From positions 30,053-94,052 of the forward strand of contig CAYRYO010000002.1 of assembly GCA_964428475.1 (NCBI GenBank): a stretch of DNA of 64,000 bases, read 5' to 3'. The translations under genes and the position numbers were made by a program. The notes beneath the pieces are model-generated. The model did no database searches. It saw only the letters and a program-made list of their open reading frames with translations, and was not told the DNA's origin. Of this stretch, positions 52,078 to 62,089 are shown piece after piece; the first letter of the stretch is position 1; every line of letters begins with the position of its first letter. The DNA comes from JARICQ01 sp964428475. Lineage in GTDB: Bacteria; Bacillota; Clostridia; Tissierellales; Tissierellaceae.

Positions 52078-54726
52078 ATGTTAGAAAATTTAAGTAAGAC
52101 CTACGATCCAAAAGATTTTGAAGATAGACTGTATAAATACTGGAATGAAAAAGGATATTTTAAGGCAGAAGTAGACAAGGATAAAAAATCTTATACAATA
52201 ATGATGCCACCCCCAAATGTAACTGGAAGTCTTCATATGGGCCATGCGTTAAACAATACTATTCAAGATATATTGATTAGATGGAAGAGGATGGAAGGAT
52301 ACTCTGCACTATGGTTACCTGGAACTGATCATGCTAGTATCTCTACAGAGGCAAAGGTAGTAGATAAGATAACAAAAGAAGGAAAATCTAAAGATGAACT
52401 TGGAAGAGAAGGATTTTTAGAAGAAGCTTGGGAATGGACAGATAAATATGGAAGTACAATTAAAAATCAATTGAAAAAACTTGGAGTTTCATGCGATTGG
52501 TCAAGGGAGAGATTTACACTTGATGAGGGCTTAAGTCATGCGGTAGAAGAAGTGTTTATTAGATTGCATGAAAAGGGCTTAATATACAGAGGCGATAGAA
52601 TAATCAACTGGTGCCCATCTTGTATGACTGCTATATCTGATGCAGAAGTAGAACATGAAGATTCAAAGGGGCATATTTGGAGTATAAAGTATCCAATAAA
52701 GGGCAGTGATGAATTTATAACTATAGCTACTACTAGGCCAGAGACTATGCTAGGGGACCTTGCTATAGCTGTAAATCCACAAGATGAAAGATATGCAAAA
52801 CTAATTGGGAAAACTGCAATACTTCCACTGGTAAATAGAGAAATACCTATAATAGCAGATGATTATGTTGAGATGGAATTTGGTACAGGAGCCGTAAAGA
52901 TAACACCATCACACGATCCAAATGACTTTGAAGTAGGAGAAAGACACGGTCTTGGACAATGTATTGTAATAGAAGAAAATGCTACTATAAGTGGAGGCTA
53001 TGAAGGCTATAGTGGATTAGAAAGATTTGAAGCTAGAAAGAAAATTGTAAGTGATTTAAAAGAAAAGGGATATCTAGTAGAAGCCAAAGAACATGACAAT
53101 GCTGTAGGTCATTGTGAAAGATGTAGTGAGATAATTGAACCACTTATATCCAAGCAATGGTTTGTGGATATGAAACCTCTTGCAGAGCCAGCGCTCCAAG
53201 CTTTGAAAAATGGGGAGTTAAATTTTATACCAGAGAGATTTACAAAAATATATGTAAATTGGCTAGAGAACATAAGGGATTGGTGTATATCAAGACAGCT
53301 TTGGTGGGGACATAGATTACCTGTATTTTACTGTGAGGACTGTGGAGAAATCATAGTTAGTCGGGTGAGACCAGATGAATGCGGTAAATGTAATGGTGAT
53401 AATCTTCGTCAAGATACAGATACATTAGACACTTGGTTTTCATCTGCATTATGGCCTTTTTCTACACTGGGTTGGCCAGAAAAGACGGAAGACTTGGAGT
53501 ATTTCTTTCCTACAGATGTAATTGTAACTGGATATGATATTATCTTTTTCTGGATAATTAGAATGGTATTTTCAAGTATTGATCAAATGGGACAAGTGCC
53601 ATTTAAAGATGTATTCCTAACTGGGCTTGTTCGTGATGCACAGGGAAGAAAAATGAGTAAGTCCCTTGGGAATGGTATAGATCCTCTTGAACTAATAAAT
53701 GAATACGGAGCAGATGCACTCAGATTCACTTTGGTAACTGGAAGTTCACCAGGAAATGATATGAAATTTAATATAGAAAGAGTAGAGGCAAATAGAAACT
53801 TTGCAAACAAACTTTGGAATGCAACTAGATTTGTACTTATGAATCTTGATGAAGATATGTTAGACGAAGATTTATCCTTACAAGATTTAGAAGAGGAAGA
53901 TAAGTGGATATTATCTAAATTAAATACTCTTTCAATTGAAGCTACTAAGAACCTAGATAAATATGAGATAGGAATGGCAGCGGATAGAATATACAACTTT
54001 ATATGGGATGAATATTGTGACTGGTATATTGAAATGGTAAAATCAAGATTATATGGAGAAGATGAAACTAGCAAGAGAACAGCACAAACAGTATTGCTTT
54101 ATGTATTAAAAGATACACTTAGACTTCTTCATCCATTTATGCCATTTATAACTGAAGAAATCTGGCAGCATCTAGGGGATAAAGAAAATCCTCTTATATT
54201 AGAAGAATGGCCTATATACAATGAAGTTTTAAACTTCGGAGCATCAGAAACAAGGATTGAATTTATTAAAAACGCTATAAAATCCATAAGAAATGCTAGA
54301 GCGGAGATGGATATAGCACCTTCTAAAAAATCAAAACAAGTTTTCGTTACAAAAGATGAAAATGTAGAGCAAATATTAGAAATTGGAAGAAGGTACTTTG
54401 AAAATCTTGCATCAGCAGAAGAGATTGAAATAACATCTAGCAAGGACAATATAGCAGAAGATGATATACAAGTAGTATTAGATAGATGTGAAATATATTT
54501 GCCACTAGCAGATTTAATTGATTTTGAAAAGGAAATAGAAAGACTTGAAAAGGAAAAGACAAAACTAGAAGGAGAAATAAAAAGAGTAGTTGGTAAATTA
54601 TCTAATGAAGGATTTACTAAGAAAGCTCCTCAAAAAATAGTTGATGAAGAAAAAGACAAACAAAAGAAGTATGAAGAAATGCTAGAAAAGATATTGCAAA
54701 GACTTGATGAAATAAAATCAAAATAA
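52078..54726 (+). CDS. valS: Valine-tRNA ligase
   Basis: An 882-residue class Ia aminoacyl-tRNA synthetase. The HIGH region is PPPNVTGSLHMGHALNN near residue 42, and the KMSKS loop is GRKMSKSLGNGIDP near residue 522. The editing domain (about 190-350) contains ATTRPETMLGDLAIAVNP and the GTGAVKITPSHDPNDFE segment. The C-terminal coiled coil (about 815-880) is typical of ValRS. It charges tRNA-Val and edits Thr. Expression is controlled by the T-box leader. folC starts 12 bases after the stop. Confidence 0.98.
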   Translation: MLENLSKTYDPKDFEDRLYKYWNEKGYFKAEVDKDKKSYTIMMPPPNVTGSLHMGHALNNTIQDILIRWKRMEGYSALWLPGTDHASISTEAKVVDKITKEGKSKDELGREGFLEEAWEWTDKYGSTIKNQLKKLGVSCDWSRERFTLDEGLSHAVEEVFIRLHEKGLIYRGDRIINWCPSCMTAISDAEVEHEDSKGHIWSIKYPIKGSDEFITIATTRPETMLGDLAIAVNPQDERYAKLIGKTAILPLVNREIPIIADDYVEMEFGTGAVKITPSHDPNDFEVGERHGLGQCIVIEENATISGGYEGYSGLERFEARKKIVSDLKEKGYLVEAKEHDNAVGHCERCSEIIEPLISKQWFVDMKPLAEPALQALKNGELNFIPERFTKIYVNWLENIRDWCISRQLWWGHRLPVFYCEDCGEIIVSRVRPDECGKCNGDNLRQDTDTLDTWFSSALWPFSTLGWPEKTEDLEYFFPTDVIVTGYDIIFFWIIRMVFSSIDQMGQVPFKDVFLTGLVRDAQGRKMSKSLGNGIDPLELINEYGADALRFTLVTGSSPGNDMKFNIERVEANRNFANKLWNATRFVLMNLDEDMLDEDLSLQDLEEEDKWILSKLNTLSIEATKNLDKYEIGMAADRIYNFIWDEYCDWYIEMVKSRLYGEDETSKRTAQTVLLYVLKDTLRLLHPFMPFITEEIWQHLGDKENPLILEEWPIYNEVLNFGASETRIEFIKNAIKSIRNARAEMDIAPSKKSKQVFVTKDENVEQILEIGRRYFENLASAEEIEITSSKDNIAEDDIQVVLDRCEIYLPLADLIDFEKEIERLEKEKTKLEGEIKRVVGKLSNEGFTKKAPQKIVDEEKDKQKKYEEMLEKILQRLDEIKSK

Positions 54727-54738
54727 GTGAGGACAATC

Positions 54739-56040
54739 ATGAAATATAATGAAGCTTTAGACTATATAAATGACAAAGATAAATTTGGATCAAGACTAGG
54801 TCTTGATTCTATAGGAAGGCTCTTAAGTCTCTTGGGAGATCCACAAGAAGAGTTGAAATGTATTCATATAGGTGGAACCAACGGAAAGGGTTCCACTGCC
54901 TCTTATTTAACTAATGCCTTAATGTCAGGTGGCTATAGTGTTGGACTTTTTACATCTCCATATATAGAGAGATTTAATGAGAGGATTCAAATGAATGGGA
55001 AAGATATACCAGATGAAGAACTTGGAAGAATTACAGGTATGATAAAAGAAAAAGCAGATATAATGGTAAGTGAAGGCTACGAACATCCAACTACTTTTGA
55101 AATAGTCACAGCTATAGGATTTATCTATTTTATGGAAGAAAGTGTTGATTATGTAGTGCTTGAGGTAGGTCTTGGGGGAAGATATGATTCTACCAATATA
55201 ATAAAGAAACCTATAGCATCTGTACTCACTACAATAGACTATGATCATATAGATGTCCTTGGTGATACACTAGAAAAGATAGCTTATCAAAAGGGCGGAA
55301 TAATTAAAAATGGCAGTATAGTAGTTTCTTATCCTCAAGAGGAAGAGTCTATGGGGGTATTAAAAGATATTGCAAATGAAATGGATGCGAAATTTTATTT
55401 AAGTCCAGTAGAAAATGTAGAGATTAAAGTGATATCAAGTAGTGGTGCTGTATTTGACTTTAAATATAAAGATTATTACATGGAAGATATAAATATAACT
55501 ATGCTTGGGGAATATCAAGTATATAATGCTGCACTTGCTCTCACTACATTGTTTGTCTTAAGAGAGAATAATTTAATAGATATAAATGATAGACAGATAC
55601 TAGAGGGGCTAAAAAATACTAAATGGCCAGGTCGTTTAGAAGTATTGGGGAATAATCCTACTTTTTTAATAGATGGTGCTCACAATGTTCAGGGAATCGA
55701 TCAATTAAAGAAGGCATTAGAATTCTTTGATTACCAAAAGCTTGTTTTAGGAATGGGAATACTAAAAGATAAGGATACATCTAAAATGGTAGAATTACTG
55801 GCTCCAATGGCAGATGTAGTAGTGGCAACAGAAGTTAATATGCCTAGAAAATTAGATGCAGCCCAACTTGGAGATAAGATAAAAAAATATAATTCAAATG
55901 TATTTGTGGAGAAAGATATCAAAAAGGCTATACTAAAGACAATAGAACTTGCAAATGAAGAAGATATGATAGTATTTGGAGGGTCGTTATACTTAATAGG
56001 AGAAGTAAGGACAATATTTAAAAATACTATTGATAAATAG
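54739..56040 (+). CDS. folC: Bifunctional folylpolyglutamate synthase / dihydrofolate synthase
   Basis: A 433-residue Mur-ligase-fold enzyme adding glutamate to dihydropteroate and folates. The P-loop is HIGGTNGKGSTASYL near residue 45, EVGLGGRYDSTNI near residue 143 is the FolC signature, and IDGAHNVQGI near residue 315 is the third conserved segment. The ATG at 54739 sits behind AAGTGAGGAC; an in-frame GTG at 54727 overlaps that site. It forms an operon with valS, a common arrangement in Firmicutes, and so shares the T-box control. A palindromic terminator follows. Confidence 0.95.
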   Translation: MKYNEALDYINDKDKFGSRLGLDSIGRLLSLLGDPQEELKCIHIGGTNGKGSTASYLTNALMSGGYSVGLFTSPYIERFNERIQMNGKDIPDEELGRITGMIKEKADIMVSEGYEHPTTFEIVTAIGFIYFMEESVDYVVLEVGLGGRYDSTNIIKKPIASVLTTIDYDHIDVLGDTLEKIAYQKGGIIKNGSIVVSYPQEEESMGVLKDIANEMDAKFYLSPVENVEIKVISSSGAVFDFKYKDYYMEDINITMLGEYQVYNAALALTTLFVLRENNLIDINDRQILEGLKNTKWPGRLEVLGNNPTFLIDGAHNVQGIDQLKKALEFFDYQKLVLGMGILKDKDTSKMVELLAPMADVVVATEVNMPRKLDAAQLGDKIKKYNSNVFVEKDIKKAILKTIELANEEDMIVFGGSLYLIGEVRTIFKNTIDK

Positions 56041-56073
56041 CTAACAAGAAAAATAGTTTGGTAAAATAATATG

Positions 56074-56105
56074 GTCCCCTTTCAATCTGCAGATTGAAAG
56101 GGGAC
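56074..56105. terminator. Palindromic terminator between folC and the CofE-like gene
   Basis: A 32-base perfect palindrome beginning GTCCCCTTTCAATCTG separates the convergent genes, with AT-rich flanks. Confidence 0.85.
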
Positions 56106-56125
56106 TATATTTATATGCTATGAAT

Positions 56126-57316
56126 TTATTTTGTAAAGTTATCAAAGTATCCTTGAATATATACTATAGGGGTGCCCTTATCTCCACTTCCAGAAGTCAG
56201 GTCTGAAAGAGATCCTATTAAGTCAGTAAGTCTTCTCGGAGTAGTTCCCTGTGATGCCATATTATCAACTGAAGAAGAAGCTTTGTTTTTAATATAATCT
56301 GATATTGCATCTTTAAGCTTATCACCTTCTAGATCAGCAAAATCATTGTCAGCAAGGTACTTTAGTTTTACTTCTGAAGGCGTACCTTCAAGTCCAGATG
56401 TATAAGCAGGTGAAACTACTGGATCAGCAAGTTCCCAAATCTTACCTATAGGATCTTTAAATGCTCCATCACCATATATCATTACCTCAATACTACTACC
56501 AGTTTTTTCTTTGATTCTATTTTGAATTTCATCTACAATAGGTTGACAGTTTCTAGGGAATAGTTTTATTTCGTTTTCAGTAGATTTATTTGACCCTAGC
56601 AAACCATATTTTTCATTAAATCCACTTCCATCTATAGAGGAAGTAAGTATTTCGTCAAGACCATAAATATGGTTTCCACCATTTTCTTTTAGAATTCTTT
56701 TAGTCCTAAATCTAGTGTGAACATCACATGCAATAACATTTTTTGTATAAGTTAAAATAGTCTTAGGATCATTTGAAAATATTATTTCAAATTCTATATC
56801 ATATTCACTCATTAGGGAATTGTAATATTCTACATAATCTATACCAGTAAATGGATGCTTGGTATATCCAAAATACTCTCTAAAAGTTTTTTCATCCAAT
56901 ACATCAATCCAAGGATTTACACCTTTTATATCTAGAACATCAATATTTACTAATTCATTTCCAACTTCATCAGAAGGATAACTTAACATCAATACAATTT
57001 TTTTTGTGCCTTTGGCTATTCCACTTAAAACAGTTCCAAATCGATTTCTGCTTAGAATTGGGAATATAACTCCGACGGTTTCATCGCCAAATTTAGATTG
57101 TACATCTTTTGCAATTTGATCGATACTAGCATAGTTTCCCTGAGCACGAGCAACAACAGATTCAGTTATGCTAAGTACATCCTTATCCTTTATTTCAAAG
57201 CCTTCTACTTTAGAAGCATTTATTACACTATTCACGGCTATATCTACTAAATCATCACCTTGCTTTATAATAGGAGTCCTTAATCCCCTGACGACGGTTC
57301 CAACTACTCTCTCCAT
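56126..57316 (-). CDS. CofE-like ligase (coenzyme F420-0:L-glutamate ligase family)
   Basis: A 396-residue protein with the CofE fold. It has RTPIIKQGDDLVDIAVNSV near the start, KDKDVLSITESVVARAQGN near residue 43 and VIACDVHTRFRTKR near residue 195. It is longer than archaeal CofE (about 250), with a C-terminal extension (VMIYGDGAFKDPIGKIWELA, then a Ser-rich tail). In methanogens CofE adds glutamates to coenzyme F420. Clostridia of this type are not known to make F420, and no other cof gene is in the window, so the real substrate is unknown. The ATG has AAAGGAGAG upstream. Monocistronic. Confidence 0.82.
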   Translation of the reverse strand: MERVVGTVVRGLRTPIIKQGDDLVDIAVNSVINASKVEGFEIKDKDVLSITESVVARAQGNYASIDQIAKDVQSKFGDETVGVIFPILSRNRFGTVLSGIAKGTKKIVLMLSYPSDEVGNELVNIDVLDIKGVNPWIDVLDEKTFREYFGYTKHPFTGIDYVEYYNSLMSEYDIEFEIIFSNDPKTILTYTKNVIACDVHTRFRTKRILKENGGNHIYGLDEILTSSIDGSGFNEKYGLLGSNKSTENEIKLFPRNCQPIVDEIQNRIKEKTGSSIEVMIYGDGAFKDPIGKIWELADPVVSPAYTSGLEGTPSEVKLKYLADNDFADLEGDKLKDAISDYIKNKASSSVDNMASQGTTPRRLTDLIGSLSDLTSGSGDKGTPIVYIQGYFDNFTK

Positions 57317-57684
57317 AAATATCTCTCCTTTAGCTTAATCTTTCACATTATATAATATCATATACTAATAATATACAATATATATTAGCATATGTAAAAT
57401 AAATATAATAGAATATAGGCATATATATTGTATTTTATATAGAGATAAAGCCAATATCATGGGTATATGTATAGTAAAGTGACATAAAGCAATAAATTTG
57501 TAAAAACTTGTGAACTTGTAGAATATCTGTAAGTTGGCATATTTAATAATAATTTGCTTTTAAATCATAAATAAGGATGTTGATTAATATGATTTACATA
57601 TAATAAAAAATACTATATAATATTGTAAACTACAAAAAAGGACAAGGTTTTATCTTTTATTTATAAATATAAGGAGATGGCAAA
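57317..57684. other. Long A+T-rich divergent spacer
   Basis: A 368-base region between the divergent CofE-like gene and the activase-related gene. I see no open frame with a ribosome site, no RNA fold I recognise and no repeat. It carries a candidate promoter for the rightward gene at 57593-57621. Confidence 0.6.
57593..57621 (+). promoter_or_regulatory. Candidate sigma-A promoter of the activase-related gene
   Basis: TTTACA (57593-57598), 17-base spacer, TATAAT (57616-57621), 63 bases before the start codon. Confidence 0.65.
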
Positions 57685-60600
57685 ATGTCAATATTTCATG
57701 TTGGCTTAGACGTTGGTTCCACAACAGTAAAGCTTGTCGTGTTAAACAATTCACTTCAATTAGTTCATGGAAGTTATAAAAGGCATTTTTCAGATGTAAA
57801 ACAATCAGTTAAAGATATATTAATGGAAGGTTACAAGAAATACAAAAATGAAAGTATTACTATGATGGTAACAGGATCTGGGGCGCTATATGTAACGGAG
57901 TGGTTAAAGATACCTTTTATTCAGGAGGTAGTTGCTTCTACCAAAGGAATACAGACCTTTATACCAGCAACTGATGTGGCAATAGAACTTGGGGGGGAAG
58001 ATGCAAAGATAACATATTTTGGAGATGCACTTGAACAGAGAATGAATAGTATTTGTGCAGGAGGAACAGGAGCTTTTATAGATCAGATGTCTTCTCTTCT
58101 TGAAACAGATGCAGAAGGTTTAAATAATTATTCCCTAAATTATAAGAGTATATATTCTATTGCATCTAGATGTGGTGTATTTGCCAAGACAGATATACAG
58201 GCTCTTATAAATCAAGGGGTAACACCTGAAGATATAAGCGTCTCTGTATTTCAAGCTGTAGTCAATCAAACTATATCTAATCTTGCATGTGGTAGGCCAA
58301 TTACTGGGAAAGTTGCATTTTTAGGGGGGCCACTTCATTTTCTGTCAGGTCTTAGAGATAGATTTATTGAAACCTTAAAATTAGAAGCTAAAGATATAAT
58401 TTATCCAGACAACTCACAGCTATATGTAGCTATTGGGGCAGCGGTTTCATCAGTTAATGGAAAAATTATTTCATTTAAAGAACTAAAAACTAGATTTGAA
58501 ATCAAAGACACAATAGAAAAAAATTCAATAAAAAAACTAAAAGCTCTTTTTAAGAACAAAGAAGAATATCTGGAATTTAAAGAAAGACACAGTAAACACA
58601 ATATTGAGACTGTAGATGCTAAGACTGCGAAAGAATATAAAGGTAAATCTTATTTAGGAATAGACGCAGGTTCTACTACAACTAAAGCTTTGTTAATAAA
58701 TGAAGATAATAAGGTAATTTACTCCTATTATGGAAACAACAAGGGCAAGCCACTAGATAGAACTATATTTATATTAAAGGATATTTACGAGAAATTGCCC
58801 AATACTAAAATATCCTATTCCTGCGTTACTGGATATGGAGAAGAATTTATTAAAGCAGCTCTTAATATTGATGTGGGGGAAGTAGAAACGATAGCTCATT
58901 ACAAAGGTGCAAAGTTATTCCAGGAAGATGTAGATTTCATAATTGATATAGGTGGACAAGATATGAAATCTATGAAAATAGAAAATGGAGTAATAGATAA
59001 TATCTTATTGAATGAAGCTTGTTCTTCAGGTTGTGGTTCTTTTATTGAGACTTTTTCAAATTCTGTAAACATGAGTGTAGATAAGTTTGTAGAGGCTGGG
59101 TTATTTGCTGAAAATCCTGTAGACTTAGGTTCAAGATGTACTGTTTTTATGAATTCGATGGTAAAACAATCTCAGAAAGAAGGTGCAAGCATAGGTGAAA
59201 TATCAGCAGGGCTTGCATATTCTATAATAAAAAATGCACTTCAAAAGGTAATTAAGGTAAGAGATCCCAAGACGCTAGGAAAAAAAATAGTTGTTCAAGG
59301 TGGAACTTTTTATGGAGATGCAATACTAAGAAGCTTTGAACTTATTTCTGGTAGAGAAGCTATAAGGCCAAATTTAACAGGGCTTATGGGTGCATTAGGT
59401 GCAGCTATAATTGCTAAAGAGAGATGTGAGGATAATGTTTCTAGTATCTTATCATTAAAGGAATTAGATTCATTTTCATATAAAACTAAGAAGACAAATT
59501 GTGGCGGATGTGGAAACAACTGTAGTCTTAATATCAATATATTTCCTGATGGAAGTAAATATATTACAGGAAACAAATGTGAAAAAGGTGCCGGTATAAA
59601 CACAAGAAAGACTCCACTTCCAAACTTATATGAATATAAGCTTGCTAGAACCTTTGATTATAAATCTTTAAGTATAGAAGGGGCTAAAAGAGGTGTAGTA
59701 GGCATTCCTAGGGTGTTAAATATATATGAAAATTATCCATTTTGGCATACCCTTTTCACTGATTTAGGCTTTAGAGTAGAACTATCTAAGCTTTCCAGCA
59801 GGAAGATTTATGAAAATGGCCTAGGCTCTATACCAAGTGAAACTGCTTGTTATCCTGCTAAGATAGTTCATGGTCATATAATGGATCTAATAGAAAAAGA
59901 TATAGATTTCATATTTTATCCTTCAGTTTTTTATGAAAAACAGGAGGATGAAAAAGCAGATAATCATTTAAACTGTCCTGTAGTTACTGGATATCCAGAG
60001 GTAATTAAACATAATATTGAGGAGTTAAAAGAAAACAAAGTAGAGTTTTTAAATCCATTTATAAGCTTTGATGACAAAAACAGCTTAACAAAAGGAATTT
60101 ACAATAGTTTAAAGTGTTTTAATATTACTTTAAAGGAAATTAAAATGGCATTGAATAATGCATGGAAAGAGCTGGAGACATATAGGAAAGATATAAGGGA
60201 AAAAGGAGAAGAAACAGTAGAATATCTAAGGGTAAATAAGCTAAAGGGGATAGTATTGGGTGGAAGACCATACCATATTGATCCAGCTATTAATCACGGG
60301 ATACCATCTTTGATTACTTCACTAGGTATGGCAGTTCTGACAGAGGATAGTGTGGAACATTTAGGCCAGTTAGAAAGACCTATAAGGGTATTAGATCAAT
60401 GGACATATCATTCAAGGCTTTATAGAGCTGCTGAATTTATAGGGACACAGAAAAATTTAGAATTAATACAATTAAACTCTTTTGGATGTGGACTCGATGC
60501 TGTAACTACAGATCAAGTAAATGAAATACTATCAAGACATGGAAAAATCTATACTAATTTAAAAATAGATGAAATAAGCAATCTAGGAGCAGCAAAGATA

Positions 60601-61947
60601 AGGATCAGATCTTTGATAGCTGCACTAGAAGAAAGAAAAGATAAAAAAATAAAATATGATGAAAGACCTTTGTTTGAAAATAGAATAGTGTTTACAAAAG
60701 AGAACAAGAAAAATCATACAATTTTGATGCCACAGATGGCACCTATACAATTTGAAATCTTAGTAAGTGTATTTAAAAGTTTTGCTTACAATTTAGAGCT
60801 TCTAGATGACTTTCAAGATAATATAGTAAATGAAGGATTAAGATATGTAAATAATGATGCTTGCTATCCTTCTATACTTGTAGTGGGGCAGTTTATATCT
60901 GCATTGAAATCAGGAAAGTACGATTTAGATAATACATCGCTTATCATAAGTCAAACTGGGGGAATGTGTAGGGCCTCTAACTATGTGGGATTTTTAAGAA
61001 AGGCATTAAAAGAATCTGGATTTTCTAATATACCAGTTATAAGCGTAAGTGCACAGGGAATAGAAAAAAACCCAGGATTTAAATTTTCTTACAAGCTTAT
61101 AAGAAACTCAATAATGTCTATTCTTCTAGGAGATCTTTTGATGCGATTATCTCTAAAGACTAGGCCATATGAAAAGATAAAGAATTCAACAAATATCCTA
61201 CTAAACAACTGGATAGAAAAGCTTAAGAATGAAATAGGGTATATAAAACAAGAATCTTATATAGAATATGTAAATCATATAGTAGATGATTTTGAAAACT
61301 TAGAGACTCTTGATATATCCAAGCCTAAAGTTGGAATAGTAGGAGAAATATTAGTAAAATATCATCCTATAGCTAATAATGAACTGGTTGATATACTGGA
61401 AAGAGAAGGGGCAGAGGTATTATCTGGAGACCTTACAGATTTTCTACTCTACTGTTTATACAATTCTGATTTTAAAAATAAACACCTAGGTAAAAGTTTA
61501 GTGTCTAAAGTATCTGGAGATATAGGGATAAGATATATCGAATACTATAGAGAACCTATAAGAAAAGCCTTAAATAAGAGCAAAAAATTTCATTCACCCC
61601 TCAGAATAGAAGAACTAGGAGGATTGGCAGAAAAATTAATTTCTCTTGGCAACCAAGCAGGAGAGGGTTGGTTGCTCACTGGAGAGATGATAGAACTTAT
61701 AGAAGCAGGGGCAGAGAATATAGTATGTGTTCAGCCATTTGGCTGTCTTCCAAATCATATTACGGGAAAGGGAATGATAAAAGCCATAAGGGATATTTAT
61801 CCAAAGGCAAATATTATACCCCTAGACTATGATCCAGGAGCTAGTGTAGTAAATCAAGTAAATAGACTAAAGTTAATGCTTTCAAGAGCAGAAGAAAATT
61901 TAAAGAATTCTATAAATATAGATAAAAATAAAAAAATACTAAATTAA
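57685..61947 (+). CDS. 2-hydroxyacyl-CoA dehydratase activase-related protein (fused multi-domain)
   Basis: A 1420-residue protein. Two ASKHA ATPase modules of the BadF/HgdC type lie in tandem: GLDVGSTTVKLVVL near residue 7 and GIDAGSTTTKALLI near residue 324. Each is followed by Cys motifs (CAGGTGAF and ASRCGVF; EACSSGCGSF and GSRCTVF) that in HgdC hold the bridging 4Fe-4S cluster. A Cys-rich linker CGGCGNNCSLN lies near residue 606. The second half (about 670-1400) is DUF2229/HgdB-like with further Cys residues (SETACYPAK, NDACYPSI, QPFGCLPNHI). Relatives drive ATP-dependent low-potential electron transfer to dehydratases; the partner substrate is unknown. ATG behind AAGGAGATGG. Confidence 0.9.
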   Translation: MSIFHVGLDVGSTTVKLVVLNNSLQLVHGSYKRHFSDVKQSVKDILMEGYKKYKNESITMMVTGSGALYVTEWLKIPFIQEVVASTKGIQTFIPATDVAIELGGEDAKITYFGDALEQRMNSICAGGTGAFIDQMSSLLETDAEGLNNYSLNYKSIYSIASRCGVFAKTDIQALINQGVTPEDISVSVFQAVVNQTISNLACGRPITGKVAFLGGPLHFLSGLRDRFIETLKLEAKDIIYPDNSQLYVAIGAAVSSVNGKIISFKELKTRFEIKDTIEKNSIKKLKALFKNKEEYLEFKERHSKHNIETVDAKTAKEYKGKSYLGIDAGSTTTKALLINEDNKVIYSYYGNNKGKPLDRTIFILKDIYEKLPNTKISYSCVTGYGEEFIKAALNIDVGEVETIAHYKGAKLFQEDVDFIIDIGGQDMKSMKIENGVIDNILLNEACSSGCGSFIETFSNSVNMSVDKFVEAGLFAENPVDLGSRCTVFMNSMVKQSQKEGASIGEISAGLAYSIIKNALQKVIKVRDPKTLGKKIVVQGGTFYGDAILRSFELISGREAIRPNLTGLMGALGAAIIAKERCEDNVSSILSLKELDSFSYKTKKTNCGGCGNNCSLNINIFPDGSKYITGNKCEKGAGINTRKTPLPNLYEYKLARTFDYKSLSIEGAKRGVVGIPRVLNIYENYPFWHTLFTDLGFRVELSKLSSRKIYENGLGSIPSETACYPAKIVHGHIMDLIEKDIDFIFYPSVFYEKQEDEKADNHLNCPVVTGYPEVIKHNIEELKENKVEFLNPFISFDDKNSLTKGIYNSLKCFNITLKEIKMALNNAWKELETYRKDIREKGEETVEYLRVNKLKGIVLGGRPYHIDPAINHGIPSLITSLGMAVLTEDSVEHLGQLERPIRVLDQWTYHSRLYRAAEFIGTQKNLELIQLNSFGCGLDAVTTDQVNEILSRHGKIYTNLKIDEISNLGAAKIRIRSLIAALEERKDKKIKYDERPLFENRIVFTKENKKNHTILMPQMAPIQFEILVSVFKSFAYNLELLDDFQDNIVNEGLRYVNNDACYPSILVVGQFISALKSGKYDLDNTSLIISQTGGMCRASNYVGFLRKALKESGFSNIPVISVSAQGIEKNPGFKFSYKLIRNSIMSILLGDLLMRLSLKTRPYEKIKNSTNILLNNWIEKLKNEIGYIKQESYIEYVNHIVDDFENLETLDISKPKVGIVGEILVKYHPIANNELVDILEREGAEVLSGDLTDFLLYCLYNSDFKNKHLGKSLVSKVSGDIGIRYIEYYREPIRKALNKSKKFHSPLRIEELGGLAEKLISLGNQAGEGWLLTGEMIELIEAGAENIVCVQPFGCLPNHITGKGMIKAIRDIYPKANIIPLDYDPGASVVNQVNRLKLMLSRAEENLKNSINIDKNKKILN

Positions 61948-61994
61948 TTAATAAAAGTTCGAGTATAATTAAATATACAATAATATCATTTTAC

Positions 61995-62030
61995 AAAAGG
62001 TGTCTTAAGATTATTTAGGGCATCTTTTCT
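61995..62030 (+). terminator. Probable terminator after the activase-related gene
   Basis: AAAAGGTGTC can pair with GGGCATCTTTT (with G-U pairs), followed by T-rich sequence. Confidence 0.5.
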
Positions 62031-62089
62031 TGCTGAGGACTAGGAAAATATGTTTTTATTATATATAATAGCTTAGAGAGGTGAATAAA

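Noticed and set aside
53583..54074. 163-residue leftward frame inside valS
   Set aside because: It is a shadow of a highly conserved synthetase with Ser/Leu-rich low-complexity composition.
61948..62089. Cobalamin riboswitch before cobQ-cbiB
   Set aside because: The spacer is only about 140 bases, contains a terminator-like hairpin, and shows no recognisable B12-box; too short for the full fold.
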